This document shows, one piece after another, positions 39,955-49,989 of a stretch of 64,000 nt of DNA. The stretch is taken from NCBI GenBank assembly GCA_905221605.1, contig CAJNDS010002113.1, positions 343,001-407,000 of the forward strand, written 5' to 3'. A program made the translations under genes and the position numbers. This stretch comes from Symbiodinium natans (lineage: Eukaryota > Sar > Dinophyceae > Suessiales > Symbiodiniaceae). Below the pieces are notes generated by a model that worked only from the letters and a program-made list of their open reading frames with translations, ran no database searches and was not told where the DNA came from. The first letter of the stretch is position 1; every line of letters begins with the position of its first letter.

Positions 39955-40080
39955 AGCCCTAAGCCCTAAGCCCTAAGCCCTAAGCCCCAAGCCCCAAGCC
40001 CCAAGCCCCAAGCCCCAAGCCCCAAGCCCCAAGCCCCAAGCCCCAAGCCCCAAGCCCCAAGCCCCAAGCCCCAAGCCCTA
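39955..40080. repeat. CCCTAAG then CCCCAAG array
   Basis: Five CCCTAAG units followed by about 15 identical CCCCAAG units. A clean example of local spread of one variant. Confidence 0.95.
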
Positions 40081-40139
40081 AACCCTAAACCCGAAACGGA
40101 CGGCGGGAGCTTAGATCCCTTGTAGTATCCCGAGCGTAG

Positions 40140-40186
40140 GACTCTTCAGAATCGACCACCAGTCTGCGGCAACCTTTGGGCGGGAG
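40140..40186 (+). CDS. Exon of an unidentified protein
   Basis: Acceptor GAGCGTAG|GA, canonical donor GAG|GTGGGC; phase 1 in, 0 out. Reads LFRIDHQSAATFGRE. The frame stays open further as VGPHAPSRSFQT. Confidence 0.5.
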
Positions 40187-40329
40187 GTGGGCCCACACGC
40201 GCCATCCCGGAGTTTCCAGACAAAATCAGAAAAGCCTAAAGGTTTAGGGTTTAGGGTGTAGGGTTTAGGGTTTAGGGTTTAGGACCCTAAACCCCCAAAC
40301 CTCAAACCCTAAACCCTAAACCCAAATAG

Positions 40330-40612
40330 AGCACAATCCCTTAAGGGGCCCCCCAAAAGGGATTCCCAAAATGGATGTGGCTTTGGGGTTCAGGAAAGGC
40401 CGATTGAGGTCGCGAGGCTGAAGCCCACTCCAAAAGCTTGGGTTCTGATAGTAGTAGCAGTAGCGGTCGCAGTGCATGCCAAGTTGCAACAGCTCCACTG
40501 CAACATTTGGGGGCTTACGAAAATAGGGGGCCCCCTAAAATGGACCCCATATAGTAGGATGCCCTTCTGGTAAGGACCCCAAACGGTACCCTTAATTTCG
40601 GAAACCCCCATC
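40330..40612. repeat. Family F spacer repeat
   Basis: Blocks AAGGGGCCCCCCAAAAGGGA, GGACCCCATATAGTAGGAT and GGTAAGGACCCCAAACGG relate to 2452 and 3410 in mixed orientation. Confidence 0.45.
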
Positions 40613-40637
40613 TGTGTCTGCTCCTGCATGGGATCAG

Positions 40638-40771
40638 GCGCGCGATCCCCGCCCTGGTGGGCAGGTAGGCGAGTGGTGTCGGAAGCCGAGATGACAAGCA
40701 TTCGTCCGCCCGGTTTGCGGGTTCACCTTCCCTCTGGAGATTGCAACACTTGTTGGCGCAACCTCGCATGA
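40638..40771 (+). CDS. Exon, possible 3' end
   Basis: Acceptor GGGATCAG|GC, phase 1. Reads RRVVSEAEMTSIRPPGLRVH then LPSGDCNTCWRNLA and TGA 40769. A minus-strand frame is also open. The CAG|GTAGGC at 40664 could be a donor. Confidence 0.45.
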
Positions 40772-41329
40772 GGTGGACCGGCAGCCCTATACAGCACAAT
40801 CCCAAAGCATAGAATGCACAGCCGGCAAAACTCTAAAAGTCCCGCCCCACGCCCTGCGTATGTCTGATCCTTTAGGGTGCGTGGAAACAAGCCCCCGCGA
40901 GGTTCCCGTCCAGAGGCCCTATACCCTTCGGGCCTAGGGTGCTGGGCTCATAACCCTTCGGGCCTAGGGTGCTGGGCTCATGTGTCCCCTCAGGCTGAAT
41001 CATGCATTCCCTGAGTTTGCTTCAAGGCGCTGAACCCTAAACCCTGAACCCGGAACTCTGAACACCAACCGCAGACAGGGCTTTGGAACATGTTTTTTCC
41101 CATGATGGTTGTTGAAGGGATCCTGTTAAGGATTACTTGCAGAGGATGTATTAGTGGCCAAGCAGAACCGTAAACCCAAACCCCTAAACCCCCAAACCCC
41201 CAAACCCCCAAACCCCTAAACCCCTAAACCCCTACAAACCCCTACAAACCCCTACAAACCCTAAACCCTAAACCCCAAACCCTGCCTAATCTTAAACCGT
41301 CCCTCCGCCGGCCTTGATTTTCTTTGAGC

Positions 41330-41387
41330 TCACGAAGCGGTTTGGCTCTGCAATAGGGCCAGGACACCGCCGAGTTCTCTAAGTCAG
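41330..41387 (+). CDS. Weak exon candidate
   Basis: Acceptor GATTTTCTTTGAG|CTC; reads LTKRFGSAIGPGHRRVL then TAA. A second frame leads to donor CAG|GTCGCA at 41387. Frame unresolved. 40780-41320 holds CCCTAAA and CCCCTACAAA arrays and no other exon. Confidence 0.35.
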
Positions 41388-41737
41388 GTCGCACCCTGCG
41401 GCGATGGCTCCTTGACTTTGAATTGCAAATTGCGGCTTGGGTGTAGTTTCGACTTCAGGGTTTTCGGGGTTAAGTCGAGGCTGAGGGCTTTTTGGACCTC
41501 GGGCCTTAGGCGATGAATGTTTTCATTAGTCGTCTTTCTTTTTAGAAGCATAGTCGTTATGAACTACTATAAACTCTTGTGTGTGTGTGTTTAATGTTCA
41601 GATTTGTATACTTATCAATGTTTCTTCATTTTACATACGCCTGAAGCTAAACCCCATGAGCCAGAGCATCGGGGGCTCTCGAGTGTTCCGGGCTGTTCGT
41701 AGCGACTGGGGACATAAGGTGCCCTGTACACGTGCCC

Positions 41738-41812
41738 CCATGCCCTCATTCCCTACTAAGGAGGTATACATGGGGGGATATAGGGTCACCCATTCCCTCA
41801 TTCCCTACAGAG
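41738..41812. mobile_element. Family D element (D4, rearranged)
   Basis: CCTCATTCCCTACTAAGGAGG and a second CCTCATTCCCTAC in direct orientation. A diverged or scrambled copy. Confidence 0.55.
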
Positions 41813-41926
41813 GAGCACCAGGTACGTGGGGACCGGGGGGGGGGGGGGGTTCGTGGATTCAGGGCTGGGAGTCCCTCTCTAAGAGGGCAAAGTTCACCCC
41901 CTGACCCCCTGAGCCGGTAGCTAGAA

Positions 41927-42083
41927 GTAGAGTTTATAAGTGCCCTAAACAAGGTTATAACCAGCTATAGCTATAGCTCCCCTACATAGAACCCCACTTA
42001 TAACTACCCATGTACCCTACATATAACTACCCATTACCCTACATAGAACCCCACTTATGGCTACCCCATGGCCTTCAAGTAAA
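41927..42083. mobile_element. Family C element (C7, with internal duplication)
   Basis: TATAACCAGCTATAG core, then CTACATAGAACCCCACTTAT occurring twice, ending CCATGGCCTTCAAGTAAAG. It ends about 8 bp before the acceptor of the exon at 42091. Confidence 0.7.
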
Positions 42084-42090
42084 GTGCGAG

Positions 42091-42182
42091 GTATGCCGCC
42101 TCTAGCCATGCCGCTCCTCGCCCCACTCCTGCTGACCATCGCCGCGGAAGGCCGGGCTTGAAGAGTCGTGCGCCGCTGCCGG
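42091..42182 (+). CDS. Exon, Pro/Arg-rich
   Basis: Acceptor GTGCGAG|G, donor CCGG|GTTTAG; phase 2 in, 1 out. Reads YAASSHAAPRPTPADHRRGR then PGLKSRAPLP. Another frame encodes a hydrophobic alternative. Unidentified. Confidence 0.5.
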
Positions 42183-42349
42183 GTTTAGGGTTTAGGGTTT
42201 AGGGTTTAGGGATTAGGGTTTAGGGTTTAGGGTTTCGGAAACCCCCCCCCAAAAAAAAAAAAAAAAAGGAGTCCTGGGCCCTTCGACCCTGAACCAAGGT
42301 CCCAACCATGGTCGAGGTCTTCAAGTTCGGGTTTCAGGGTTCAGGGTTT

Positions 42350-42600
42350 AAACCCTGAACCCTGAGCCCCAAACCCCACCAAACCCCAAACCCCAAACCC
42401 CAAACCCCAAACCCCAAACCCCAAACCCCAAACCCAAACCCCAAACCCCAAACCCCAAACCCCAAACCCCAAACCCCAAACCCCAAACCCCAAACCCCAA
42501 ACCCCAAACCCTAAACCCTAAACCCTAAACCCTAAACCCTAAACCCTAAACCCTAAACCCTAAACCCTAAACCCTAAACCCTAAACCCTAAACCCTACAC
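42350..42600. repeat. CCCCAAA then CCCTAAA array
   Basis: About 20 CCCCAAA units (42368-42505) switch abruptly to pure CCCTAAA (42506-42596). A sharp boundary between two homogenised blocks. Confidence 0.95.
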
Positions 42601-42671
42601 CGCTGCCTTTCATAACAAGACTCCCTAAACCCCAAACCCTAAACCCCTTCTTGTAAGAGGTTGCCTTCTAG

Positions 42672-42935
42672 AAACGTCGCCGAGGGACCCGAACAGGTGG
42701 GAGACCTTGGAGTCCAAACCCGTTTAGGGTTTAGGGTTTAGGGTTTAGGGTTTAGGGTTAGGGTTTAGGGTTTAGGGTTTGGGCTTAGGGCTTAGGGTTT
42801 AGGGTTTAGGGTTTAGGGTTTAGGGTTTCGGGTTCAGGGTTTAGGGTTTAGGGTTCCAGAAGTTCCTGTGACCAAGCTTTTCTAGCAGGCGCCGTGCACA
42901 GCAGCCTCGCCGAGGCGGACGACAGCTCAAGTTAA
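42672..42935 (+). CDS. Two phased 3' exons of an unidentified protein
   Basis: Exon 42672-42721 (acceptor CCTTCTAG|A, donor ACCC|GTTTAG) reads NVAEGPEQVGDLGVQT. Exon 42889-42935 (acceptor CTTTTCTAGCAG|GC) reads AVHSSLAEADDSSS then TAA. The 167-nt intron is phase 1/1 and is mostly a TTTAGGG array (42723-42850). It gives a likely C-terminus with an acidic Ser tail. Family not recognised. Confidence 0.6.
42722..42855. repeat. TTTAGGG array
   Basis: Fills the intron 42722-42888. No CCCTAAA partner, so an exception to the paired layout. Confidence 0.95.
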
Positions 42936-43452
42936 TTTAGGGTTTACGGTTTAGGGACTAGGGTTTAGGGATTAGGGTGTAGGGTTTTTCGGGGTTGGAA
43001 TAATCTGCAATAGCCCCCCCCCCCCCCCAAACCCTGTTCCAAATTTGTCACGCCCCCTGCATTCGATTTTTTTTTTTTTTTTGGGGGGGGGGGGGGGTGT
43101 TTGTGCCTAAGGGGAACCTCCCAGCTTGACGAAGGAGAAGCTTTCCCTTCGACTGGGAGCTGATTTCCAGGTTCTACCTTAGGGGTTTCGGGTTTGGGGT
43201 TCCGGGTTTAGGGTTGAGGGTTCAGGGTCCGTGTTCAAGAGCTGTGCTCTTCTTGTGGCTGTGACTGGCTGTTTCCATCTCCTCTTTCCGCTCTTTTGCC
43301 AACGGGGAGGTGCTCGTCCCAAGAGCTTGCAACCCTAAACCCTAAACCCCAAACCCCAACCCTAAACCCTAAACCTTAAACCCTAAACCCTAAACCCTGA
43401 ACCCTAGCCCCTCAGTCACCTGACCAGAACAAATTGTTCAAGACATCGCCAG

Positions 43453-43526
43453 GTGGACCTGCACGGCCACGCCCGGCTTGTCCGCTCAGTGCAGCCGTAT
43501 GGCAAGCCGCTTCAGCAGCACCATGG
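43453..43526 (+). CDS. Exon of an unidentified protein
   Basis: Acceptor ATCGCCAG|GTG; reads VDLHGHARLVRSVQPYGKPL then QQHHG, with GC-ending codons. The 3' border is unclear (GATTTAGGG follows). It may be the exon before 43895, but the phase does not join. Confidence 0.5.
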
Positions 43527-43584
43527 ATTTAGGGTTGGGCTGTTTGCCCTCATACTCATAGCCCTCAAAAGGGAGTAGAATAGG

Positions 43585-43635
43585 GGGTACTATAATCCCT
43601 AGTAAGGACTGTTAGTACAAGGGGGGGACATCCCA
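43585..43635. mobile_element. Family A element, right half (A4)
   Basis: TACTATAATCCCTAGTAAGG, ACTGTTAGTAC and GGGGGACATCCCA. The left end is missing or diverged. Confidence 0.65.
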
Positions 43636-43894
43636 CGATTAGGGGGTTATGGTGCAGGGATTCGGGGGTTGGTTTGGGACCAGGAGATTGAGATTTATTC
43701 TTGGGCTTCGGTGGATTCCATGCTTTGTTGGACTGATCTAAGGCGACGGGATGGGCCTCGGCTGTAGGTCCTCCCGGTCTGTTTCGGTTCGATGCGCAGC
43801 TGTGGGAGAAGACTACCTTCCTAGAGACCCTTAGCCACACCCTAAATCCTAAATGCTACATCCTCAGTCTTAAACCATGAGCCCTCTTCCGCAG

Positions 43895-46004
43895 GGCCCT
43901 TGCGCCAGCCTTCTGCGCGTACCTCCGCAGCAACACCGGCTGCTTCCGCCGGGGCGAGTTCAACCTGCTGCTGGGCAAGGAGAGGGTGTACTTGAAGGGC
44001 ATGGGTAGTTCTAAGTGCGGTTATATGTATGGCAACTATAGTTCTAACTGGTTCTAACCCTGTTTAGGGCACTTGTCACCCTACTTGTAGCTACCCTGTT
44101 GCAGCAAGCTGCCACAGAAGCCAAGTAAGATGCTGTGCGACGCAGGATGTCGGGCCGGCACCCGTGACAAAATCTCAGGAAGCCCTTAAAATCCTGAAAC
44201 GCAAACCTCGCGGAAACCCTGCAACGAGTTAAACCCCTAAAGCCCTAAGCCCCTAAACCCCAAACCCTAAAGCCCCATAAGCCCTAAACCCTCAAGCCCT
44301 AAACCCTAAACCCTTAACCCTAAACCCTACACCCTACACCCCAAACCCAACACCCGAAGCCGAGGCGCCTGGAAGTAACCGCCGAGCCCACGCGCTGCCT
44401 GAAGTTCGCCTTCTACAGCTTCGAGGCTCCTGGGCAAAGGGAGAACAAAGGGTAGGGTATAGAGGTTAGGGTTTAGGGTTCAGGGTTTAGGGTTTAGGTT
44501 TTTAGGGTTTTAGGGTTTAGGGTTCAGGGTTCAGGGTTTAGGGTGCAGGGTCTGGAGTTTACCGTTGGGTTTTAGGTTTGGGGCTTGGGGTTCAATGCTT
44601 ATAAGGTGAAGGGCTTTAGATTCAAGGCTTTTGGGATGGGGTGTGTCTGGCTTCGGGTTTGGACTGGTTAAGGGCTCATACCCGGCAGGAAGAACCAGCA
44701 ATGGACCTTCCCGAACTCCCAACCCCACAACGCTTCGAGCTTCTGGAGGCGTTTAGGATTGAGGGTCTAGGGTTCAACCAGCGTAGAAGTTTCGTAGTAG
44801 GTCACTTCAAGTTCGAATCCTCGGAACGAGGATACCACAACCGCAGCCATGAACTAAGTGCCAATGGCGACTGAAGATCACACTTCCCACAGGATTCTCA
44901 GAGATTCCTGTTCCCAGAGCCTAAACCCTAAACCCTAAATGCATTCCCCCCAAATCTTGTGTCTCAAACCCCTCAACCTGATCCCCCCCAAGACCAAAAC
45001 TTGTGTTCCAGACCCGAAGCCTTTCGTGGCAAGGGCAGGTACGCCGTGTGCGACTCCGCAAAGTACCCCTCCACGTGACTTGGATTTCAGGAGTTCTGCT
45101 TGCTTATAAAGGAGGTTTTCAATTTTTGGGGAGGGTTTAGGGTTTAGGGTTCAGGGTTTAGGTCGATATCACGATATCCTTAAATTACGAAGAGATATAC
45201 CTTCTGAATGAGGCTGTAGGGGAACAACGAACGAAGCACTAGTACATAGGTTAACCGCCTGGACAAGATCGATCCTTTTTGGTGGTTGTTTTGTTCCTTC
45301 CGTTACTATACAACGAACGAAAATTAGGTTCATGCAATGGGCAATGCGCAGTGCGCGAAGAGAAAGAAAGGAACACAATAAATATGTCGGCATTCAGTCT
45401 TGCGAGTTCCTGCTGAAGCATTCAAAGAACCGTTGGGCGGCTTTGAAGGCACAGGCTAGAGATGTTCGCAAAGGTCATATCAACCTCTGAAGGGGCCGAA
45501 ACCCCACACCCTGAATGCCACCCTCCCAGACAGCGTTTCGTCCCTAAAACCTAAATCTTATACCCTTAACCCTAAACCTAAACCGTAAACCCCGATGAGA
45601 CCCGTAAGGTACGGCCGCAGCGATGGCTCCGGCACACACGATGTGTGCTTCAGCAGCCTTGCCCGAGGCCGGCGTGCTTATACCCACGACTCGTAGGGAC
45701 TTCAGGGTTCAGGGCTGAGGGTTTAAGGCTTACCTTTCCTACCCTAAGTCCTAAACCGTAAGCCTTAGGCTCAAACCTTAAACGTTGCAGACCCTCAAGC
45801 CCCTCCGATAAACTCGAAGCCCTAAACCCTAAACCCTAAACCCTAAACCCTAAGCCCTAAAAAGCCCTAAACCCTAAACCCTCTAGGCCCTAAACCCTAT
45901 CCCCCTCCTCTCGGCCACGCCACGTCGCGCATGCAGGCCGCTTCGCCTACGACCCCGACAAGAACCTTCCGAGCACGTCGTGGGCTCAGCCCAGTTGGCT
46001 TTAG
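43895..46004 (+). CDS. Five-exon gene, unidentified protein
   Basis: Exons 43895-43985, 44360-44451, 45012-45074, 45609-45667, 45937-46004. Phases 0/0, 2/2, 2/2, 1/1 all agree; the last donor (45667) is GC-type, CCCGAG|GCCGGC. Sequence in order: ALAPAFCAYLRSNTGCF, RRGEFNLLLGKER, RRLEVTAEPTRCLKFAFYSF, EAFRGKGRYAVCDSAKYPST, YGRSDGSGTHDVCFSSLARG, RFAYDPDKNLPSTSWAQPSW and TAG 46002-46004. This is the C-terminal ~120 residues of a compact, Cys-containing folded protein with many aromatics. The phase 2 start shows upstream exons exist, perhaps 43453-43526. I do not recognise the family. Three introns carry TTTAGGG-type then CCCTAAA-type arrays; the first instead begins with family C element C8. Confidence 0.75.
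43988..44096. mobile_element. Family C element (C8) at a 5' splice site
   Basis: TACTTGAAGGGCATGGGTAG and GGTTATATGTATGGCAACTA, with the right end CTACTTGTAGCTACCC. It begins 3 nt after the exon end at 43985. Confidence 0.8.
45830..45900. repeat. CCCTAAA array
   Basis: 3' part of the last intron of the five-exon gene. Confidence 0.9.
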
Positions 46005-46020
46005 GGGTTAGGGTGTCCTA

Positions 46021-46105
46021 GACCCTAAACCCTAAACCCTAAACCCTAAACCCTAAACCCTTAACCCTTAACCCTTAACCCTTAACCCTTAACCCTAAGC
46101 CCTTT
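46021..46105. repeat. CCCTAAA then CCCTTAA array
   Basis: Downstream of the five-exon gene's stop. A switch from CCCTAAA to CCCTTAA. 46110-46938 has no supported exon. Confidence 0.9.
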
Positions 46106-46938
46106 GTTTGGGGGGTCCCTGCGAGAGCGCGGGGCTCCTGTGTTTAGGGTGCCCTCAGAGAATTGGCCATGGGCATAGGGGGGGGGGTCTTGAGGTTAAG
46201 GGTTGAAAGCCGGGGCTTTTGGCTTGTATATCTACCCTAATCCTAAACCCTAAACCCTCAACCCTAAACCCTAAATCCTAAACCCTAAACCCTTTTGGTT
46301 TGTATATGTGTTTTTGGCTTGGGGGGTCGAAGCTTGGGAGAGTGGTTAGGTTTGAAGGTTTAGGCTTTACAGGGTTTTTTTGGGCTTACAGGCTTTACAG
46401 GGTTTATAGGGCTTGTAGGGTTTGTAGGTTTTTTTGGTTTATAGGGTTTATGGGGGCTTACTGGTTTAAGGTCTGGTATGCTTGGTTTGGGGCTTGCAAG
46501 TTTAGGGTGCACTGGTCGAGGAAGTAGCCTGCAACTACACCTTTTCGGGTCGTAGAATCTGTACAGAGCCTGACCTTTGCTTCCCTTTCAGGACTTGGGG
46601 CAAAACCCTCAAGCCCTCAAACCCTAACCTTAAACCCCTAACACTCTAGAACCTTAAAACCCGAGCGCCCTAGGCCTCTAAACCCCTAAAAACGCCAACA
46701 CCCCCTCAGACCCTAGAAACCCGACAGCCCGAAACTACCCCAAAACCTAAAGACTCTAAAACCGGAACAAACCCTACAAAACTCTAACACCCTAACCCAA
46801 AGACCCAAAGGACCCCAAACCCGACAACTGAAGACCCCCGGTCCCCGGTGCTCAGGGTTTTTTCGGTTTGAGCATTGAGGCTCCCTAAGCCCGGAGGGTT
46901 TCGGGCTTAGGGTTTAGGATTTTGGGTTTTGGGCTTAG

Positions 46939-47017
46939 CCTAAACCCCAACTCTTCTTGGGATGCTTGCGCGAGGCAGTGGGGCCTTGAGGAGAGCGATG
47001 GGCTCTCCTTCCTCAAG
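46939..47017 (+). CDS. Candidate exon
   Basis: Acceptor GGGCTTAG|C, GC-type donor AAG|GCACGT; phase 2 in, 0 out. Reads LNPNSSWDACARQWGLEESD then GLSFLK. It lies opposite the minus-strand candidate's downstream side, so one of the two strands is probably wrong in this area. Confidence 0.45.
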
Positions 47018-47059
47018 GCACGTTGGGGTTTGTGGGGTGGAGGGTGTTGTAGGGCGCGC

Positions 47060-47240
47060 CGGCGCAGCGACAACATCGTGACTCAAGCTCTTTGGCGCGG
47101 CCCCAAACCGTAAGAGCCGCATACCCTCGGGCGTGGTCCTCATTCGGAAATCGGGAAAAACATGTATTATCCAGGACATGCCCCACAAGCTCTAAAGCCG
47201 CGTCGGGTTCTTTCGGGCCCCACCGAGCCTGTATATGGCG
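47060..47240 (-). CDS. Candidate minus-strand exon
   Basis: Minus strand: acceptor ATATACAG|GCT near 47233, reading ARWGPKEPDAALELVGHVLD then EDHARGYAALTVWGRAKELE and RCCRCAGAP. It looks like a folded, Cys-containing protein. A plus-strand frame (47053-47322, GAPAQRQHRDSSSLARP) is also open, so strand is uncertain. It could be downstream of the minus ORF at 47506-48342, with family C element C9 in the intron. Confidence 0.4.
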
Positions 47241-47362
47241 TGAGAGGCCCCATCCAAGCCTAAAGCTTTTTGCCCGAAGCCTTAACCTCAATCAACCCCC
47301 CCCCCCCTCAAAAATCATTTGAACACTACTGGCCCTCGGCCCTGAACCTAAATCTTTATCCT

Positions 47363-47474
47363 TACTTGGAGGTTCATGGGTGCTTTATAAGTAGGCTTAT
47401 AAGCGGTAACTATGGTTACAACCTTACTTAGGGTACTTCTAACCCCACCCAGAAGTACCCATGAACCTTCAGGT
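47363..47474. mobile_element. Family C element (C9, most intact)
   Basis: TACTTGGAGGTTCATGGGTG and GGTAACTATGGTTACAACC, mirrored by AAGTACCCATGAACCTTCAG. 112 bp. Confidence 0.9.
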
Positions 47475-47505
47475 AAACCCTGAGCCCTGAAGACTCAACC
47501 CGAAA

Positions 47506-48342
47506 ACCCTCGAAAACTAGACTTTCTTTTGGGAGGAGGGGAGGGTTTAGGATTTCGAGTTGCGGATCGTTGTAGTTGCGGCCTTTCCATTGAGAAGCGG
47601 GATGTGTCGTCATGGTGCTGTGTATCCACCTGCGACGTGGCGGCATCTGTGGCGCAGTCTGATCTTCACGCGGGACATTAACTCGATTGCTGATGACACG
47701 ACGCGCGCACGGCCCCGCATCACGGGGTGTAATTGACTGTAGTGCAGCATAGGGATCCGTCGACGTGGCTGATGAGTTGTCCATGTAGTTGTCCGCCGTT
47801 TGGCGCATGCTTGCCCCGCGCCTCGCCGTGTTCGATGACATTTTTGGGGCGAGTGCCTCGTAAGCCGCAGAGAGTTGGAACCTTTTCTTGACATCTGCGA
47901 GCCCTGTGTGCCTGCATTGAAGCCCCCGTGTGCGGTCGCTGGATTTTCTGAAGGCGTGCCTGGATGTGTCGTTCGCCAAGCAGACACGCAAGCGCTCGAC
48001 CGGAACTGTTGGGGCAGACCGCGTGCAAGGGATTGCTGGGACTGCTGAGTTTGTGCGAAGTAGCACGCGCGGGTGTGTCGCTCGCTTTGTTTGAGAGAGC
48101 CCGGTTTTTTGTGAGAAAAGCATGAAAGCACCCACAAGCCCCGCGATCCTGCCCGCGGCTCCAGGACAGCGGCGGACGCTGCATCGGCATTCGCGACGAG
48201 AAGGTGCTAGACCCAAAACGATTGACGCCAGGAAGGGCAGCGCTTCAGGATCTCTAGCGTTTTGGGTTGAGAGGCCAGAGGATCCCAGAATGTGCGCATG
48301 TTCACCAACTTCTGGCAGAGGAGGATCGTAGTGCTGGAACAC
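47506..48342 (-). CDS. Long minus-strand ORF, unidentified
   Basis: The longest non-repetitive ORF in the window (about 280 codons before it runs into element C9; the full open frame is 47428-48342). Starts MFQHYDPPLPEVGEHAHILG; later RFQLSAAYEALAPKMSSN and DQTAPQMPPRRRWIHST. Basic, no clear domain. The other two minus frames are also open for 156-175 codons, which weakens the call, but all plus frames contain stops over 47610-48120. The sequence lacks telomere-like repeats. Could be an intron-poor gene, a retrocopy or chance. At its 5' end a plus-strand exon (48259-48390) competes. Confidence 0.4.
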
Positions 48343-48390
48343 TCAAATACTCGTCCCAAGCCCAGATGACCCTGCACCCACGCCCCAACA
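48259..48390 (+). CDS. Candidate exon (conflicts with minus ORF)
   Basis: Acceptor ATCTCTAG|CGT; reads RFGLRGQRIPECAHVHQLLA then EEDRSAGTLKYSSQAQM, ending in TAG at 48391. Good coding look, overlapping the minus ORF start. Confidence 0.4.
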
Positions 48391-48959
48391 GATAGGGCTT
48401 GTCCTTCGGTCACCATATGGCGGCCTTCCATCATGGGGTTCCTTAGTAAAAAGCGTTGCTCCCCGATCGACCCCCGAGCCCTAGCCTGCGCTCAGTTAGC
48501 ATTCCTGGAGCCCGCCGCTTGTTCTGGGTGGGAGCTGGAGAGGACTGCGGACTGCGCCGGGGTCAGGTTTTAGGTGACGAGCTCTGACCTCGTGACCTTG
48601 GGCAGAAAGGAGGGTGCGGTTTTGTTCCTTCTACAAGCGTTGCAGAGCTAAACCCTGACAAAGCAAGAGTCTGCGAGTGCGAGAAACACCGCGGCAGGAC
48701 AACCCTGCACACTGGCTTTCGAAATTACATTCAACCGTCAACCCTAAACCCTACCCTAAACCCTAAACCTAAACCCTAAACCCTAAAGCCTAAACCCTAT
48801 AAGCTCTAAAATGGTCCGTTTGAGTCTCTGTAGAAAATTGCCCCGAGTCTACCAACCTCGAGTCCTCAACATCCAACAGGGCTCGCTTGACGTCAAACCT
48901 CCAGGTTCATTCCACGTACAGTTTAGGGCCCAAACCCTAAACCCTAGCAAACCCAAACC

Positions 48960-49066
48960 TTGGGATTCTCCCCCTTCTACTAACAGTCCGTAATTAGTAG
49001 GGATTATAGTGCCCCCTAGTTACTATCCCTTTTTAAGGACTGCTAGTATGAGGGGGAACATCCCAA
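48960..49066. mobile_element. Family A element (A5)
   Basis: TTGGGATTCTCCCCCTTCTA mirrored by AGTATGAGGGGGAACATCCCAA-like sequence; ACTAACAGTCC and GGACTGCTAGTAT inside. Confidence 0.85.
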
Positions 49067-49283
49067 CCCCAACCTTAAAAGGCCCAAACCCAACCCCTAG
49101 CCCTAGAAATCCAAATCCTAAAAATCCCAAAGTCCCTCAGCCCTAAACCCGAACCCTTAATCGTACACCCGAAGCCCTTAAAAACCCAAACTCCCCAAAA
49201 AACCAAACCATAAAACCGCCAAAGCCCCTAAATCCAAACCCCTTAAACCCTAAACCCTAAACCCTAAACCCTAAAAACTAAAG

Positions 49284-49379
49284 CTTGCTTGGCGCGGTGC
49301 AGGACCTCCTGCTCCTGAGGATGCCAATAGGATCACACCAGAGAGCCTAAGACACCCCGAACTCAAGGAATGTGTATAG
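49284..49379 (+). CDS. Exon, possible 3' end
   Basis: Acceptor ACTAAAG|CTT or GTGCAG|GA. Reads LAWRGAGPPAPEDANRITPE then SLRHPELKECV and TAG, or donor T|GTATAG. Followed by a TA-rich tract (49376-49446) and a TTTAGGG array. Confidence 0.55.
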   Translation, partial: LAWRGAGPPAPEDANRITPESLRHPELKECV

Positions 49380-49449
49380 ATATATATATAATATATATTT
49401 ATTTATAATATTAATTATATTATTTTTTTATTATATGTATTATACATTG

Positions 49450-49615
49450 GGGTTTAGGGTTTAGGGTTCAGGGTTCAGGGTTTAGGGTTGAGGGTTCAGG
49501 GTTTAGGGTTTAGGATTTAGGGTTTAGGGTTTAGTGTTTAGGGTTTAGGATTTATGGTTTAGGGTTCAGGGCTTCGGTCTTGGGGTTTGGGGTTTAGGGT
49601 TTAGGGTTCAGGGAA
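49450..49615. repeat. TTTAGGG array, degenerate
   Basis: TTTAGGG with TTCAGGG, TTGAGGG and TTTAGGA variants. A (TA)n tract follows at 49690-49712. Confidence 0.9.
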
Positions 49616-49989
49616 ACTTGTACAGGGCTTAGGCTGATTCGGCGTTGAAGGGGTATGCGTTAACATCAAGCGTGCAAACATGTGCATGCATATATATATA
49701 TATATTTATTTATTTATATTTATAACTATATACATACACAGGTATGTATTTTCGCTTCTTAGTTTAAGGGGTCTTGGGCTCCCTGACCAAGCTCTAGCAG
49801 GTCAATCGATTAGCGAAGGTTCAGGGTTAGAAGATTTCAAGGAGATGTGGGGAAGTACAGGGTTGTGGGGAGGTTTGTGCGGGGTTTTTAGGGTTGTCCT
49901 GGGTTTCGTACCTGTAGAGAGTGACCTTTGGCAACGCATCGCACCGGCCAAAAAGTGACAGTGACAACGGCGTGCCGTGACAGTTCGCT

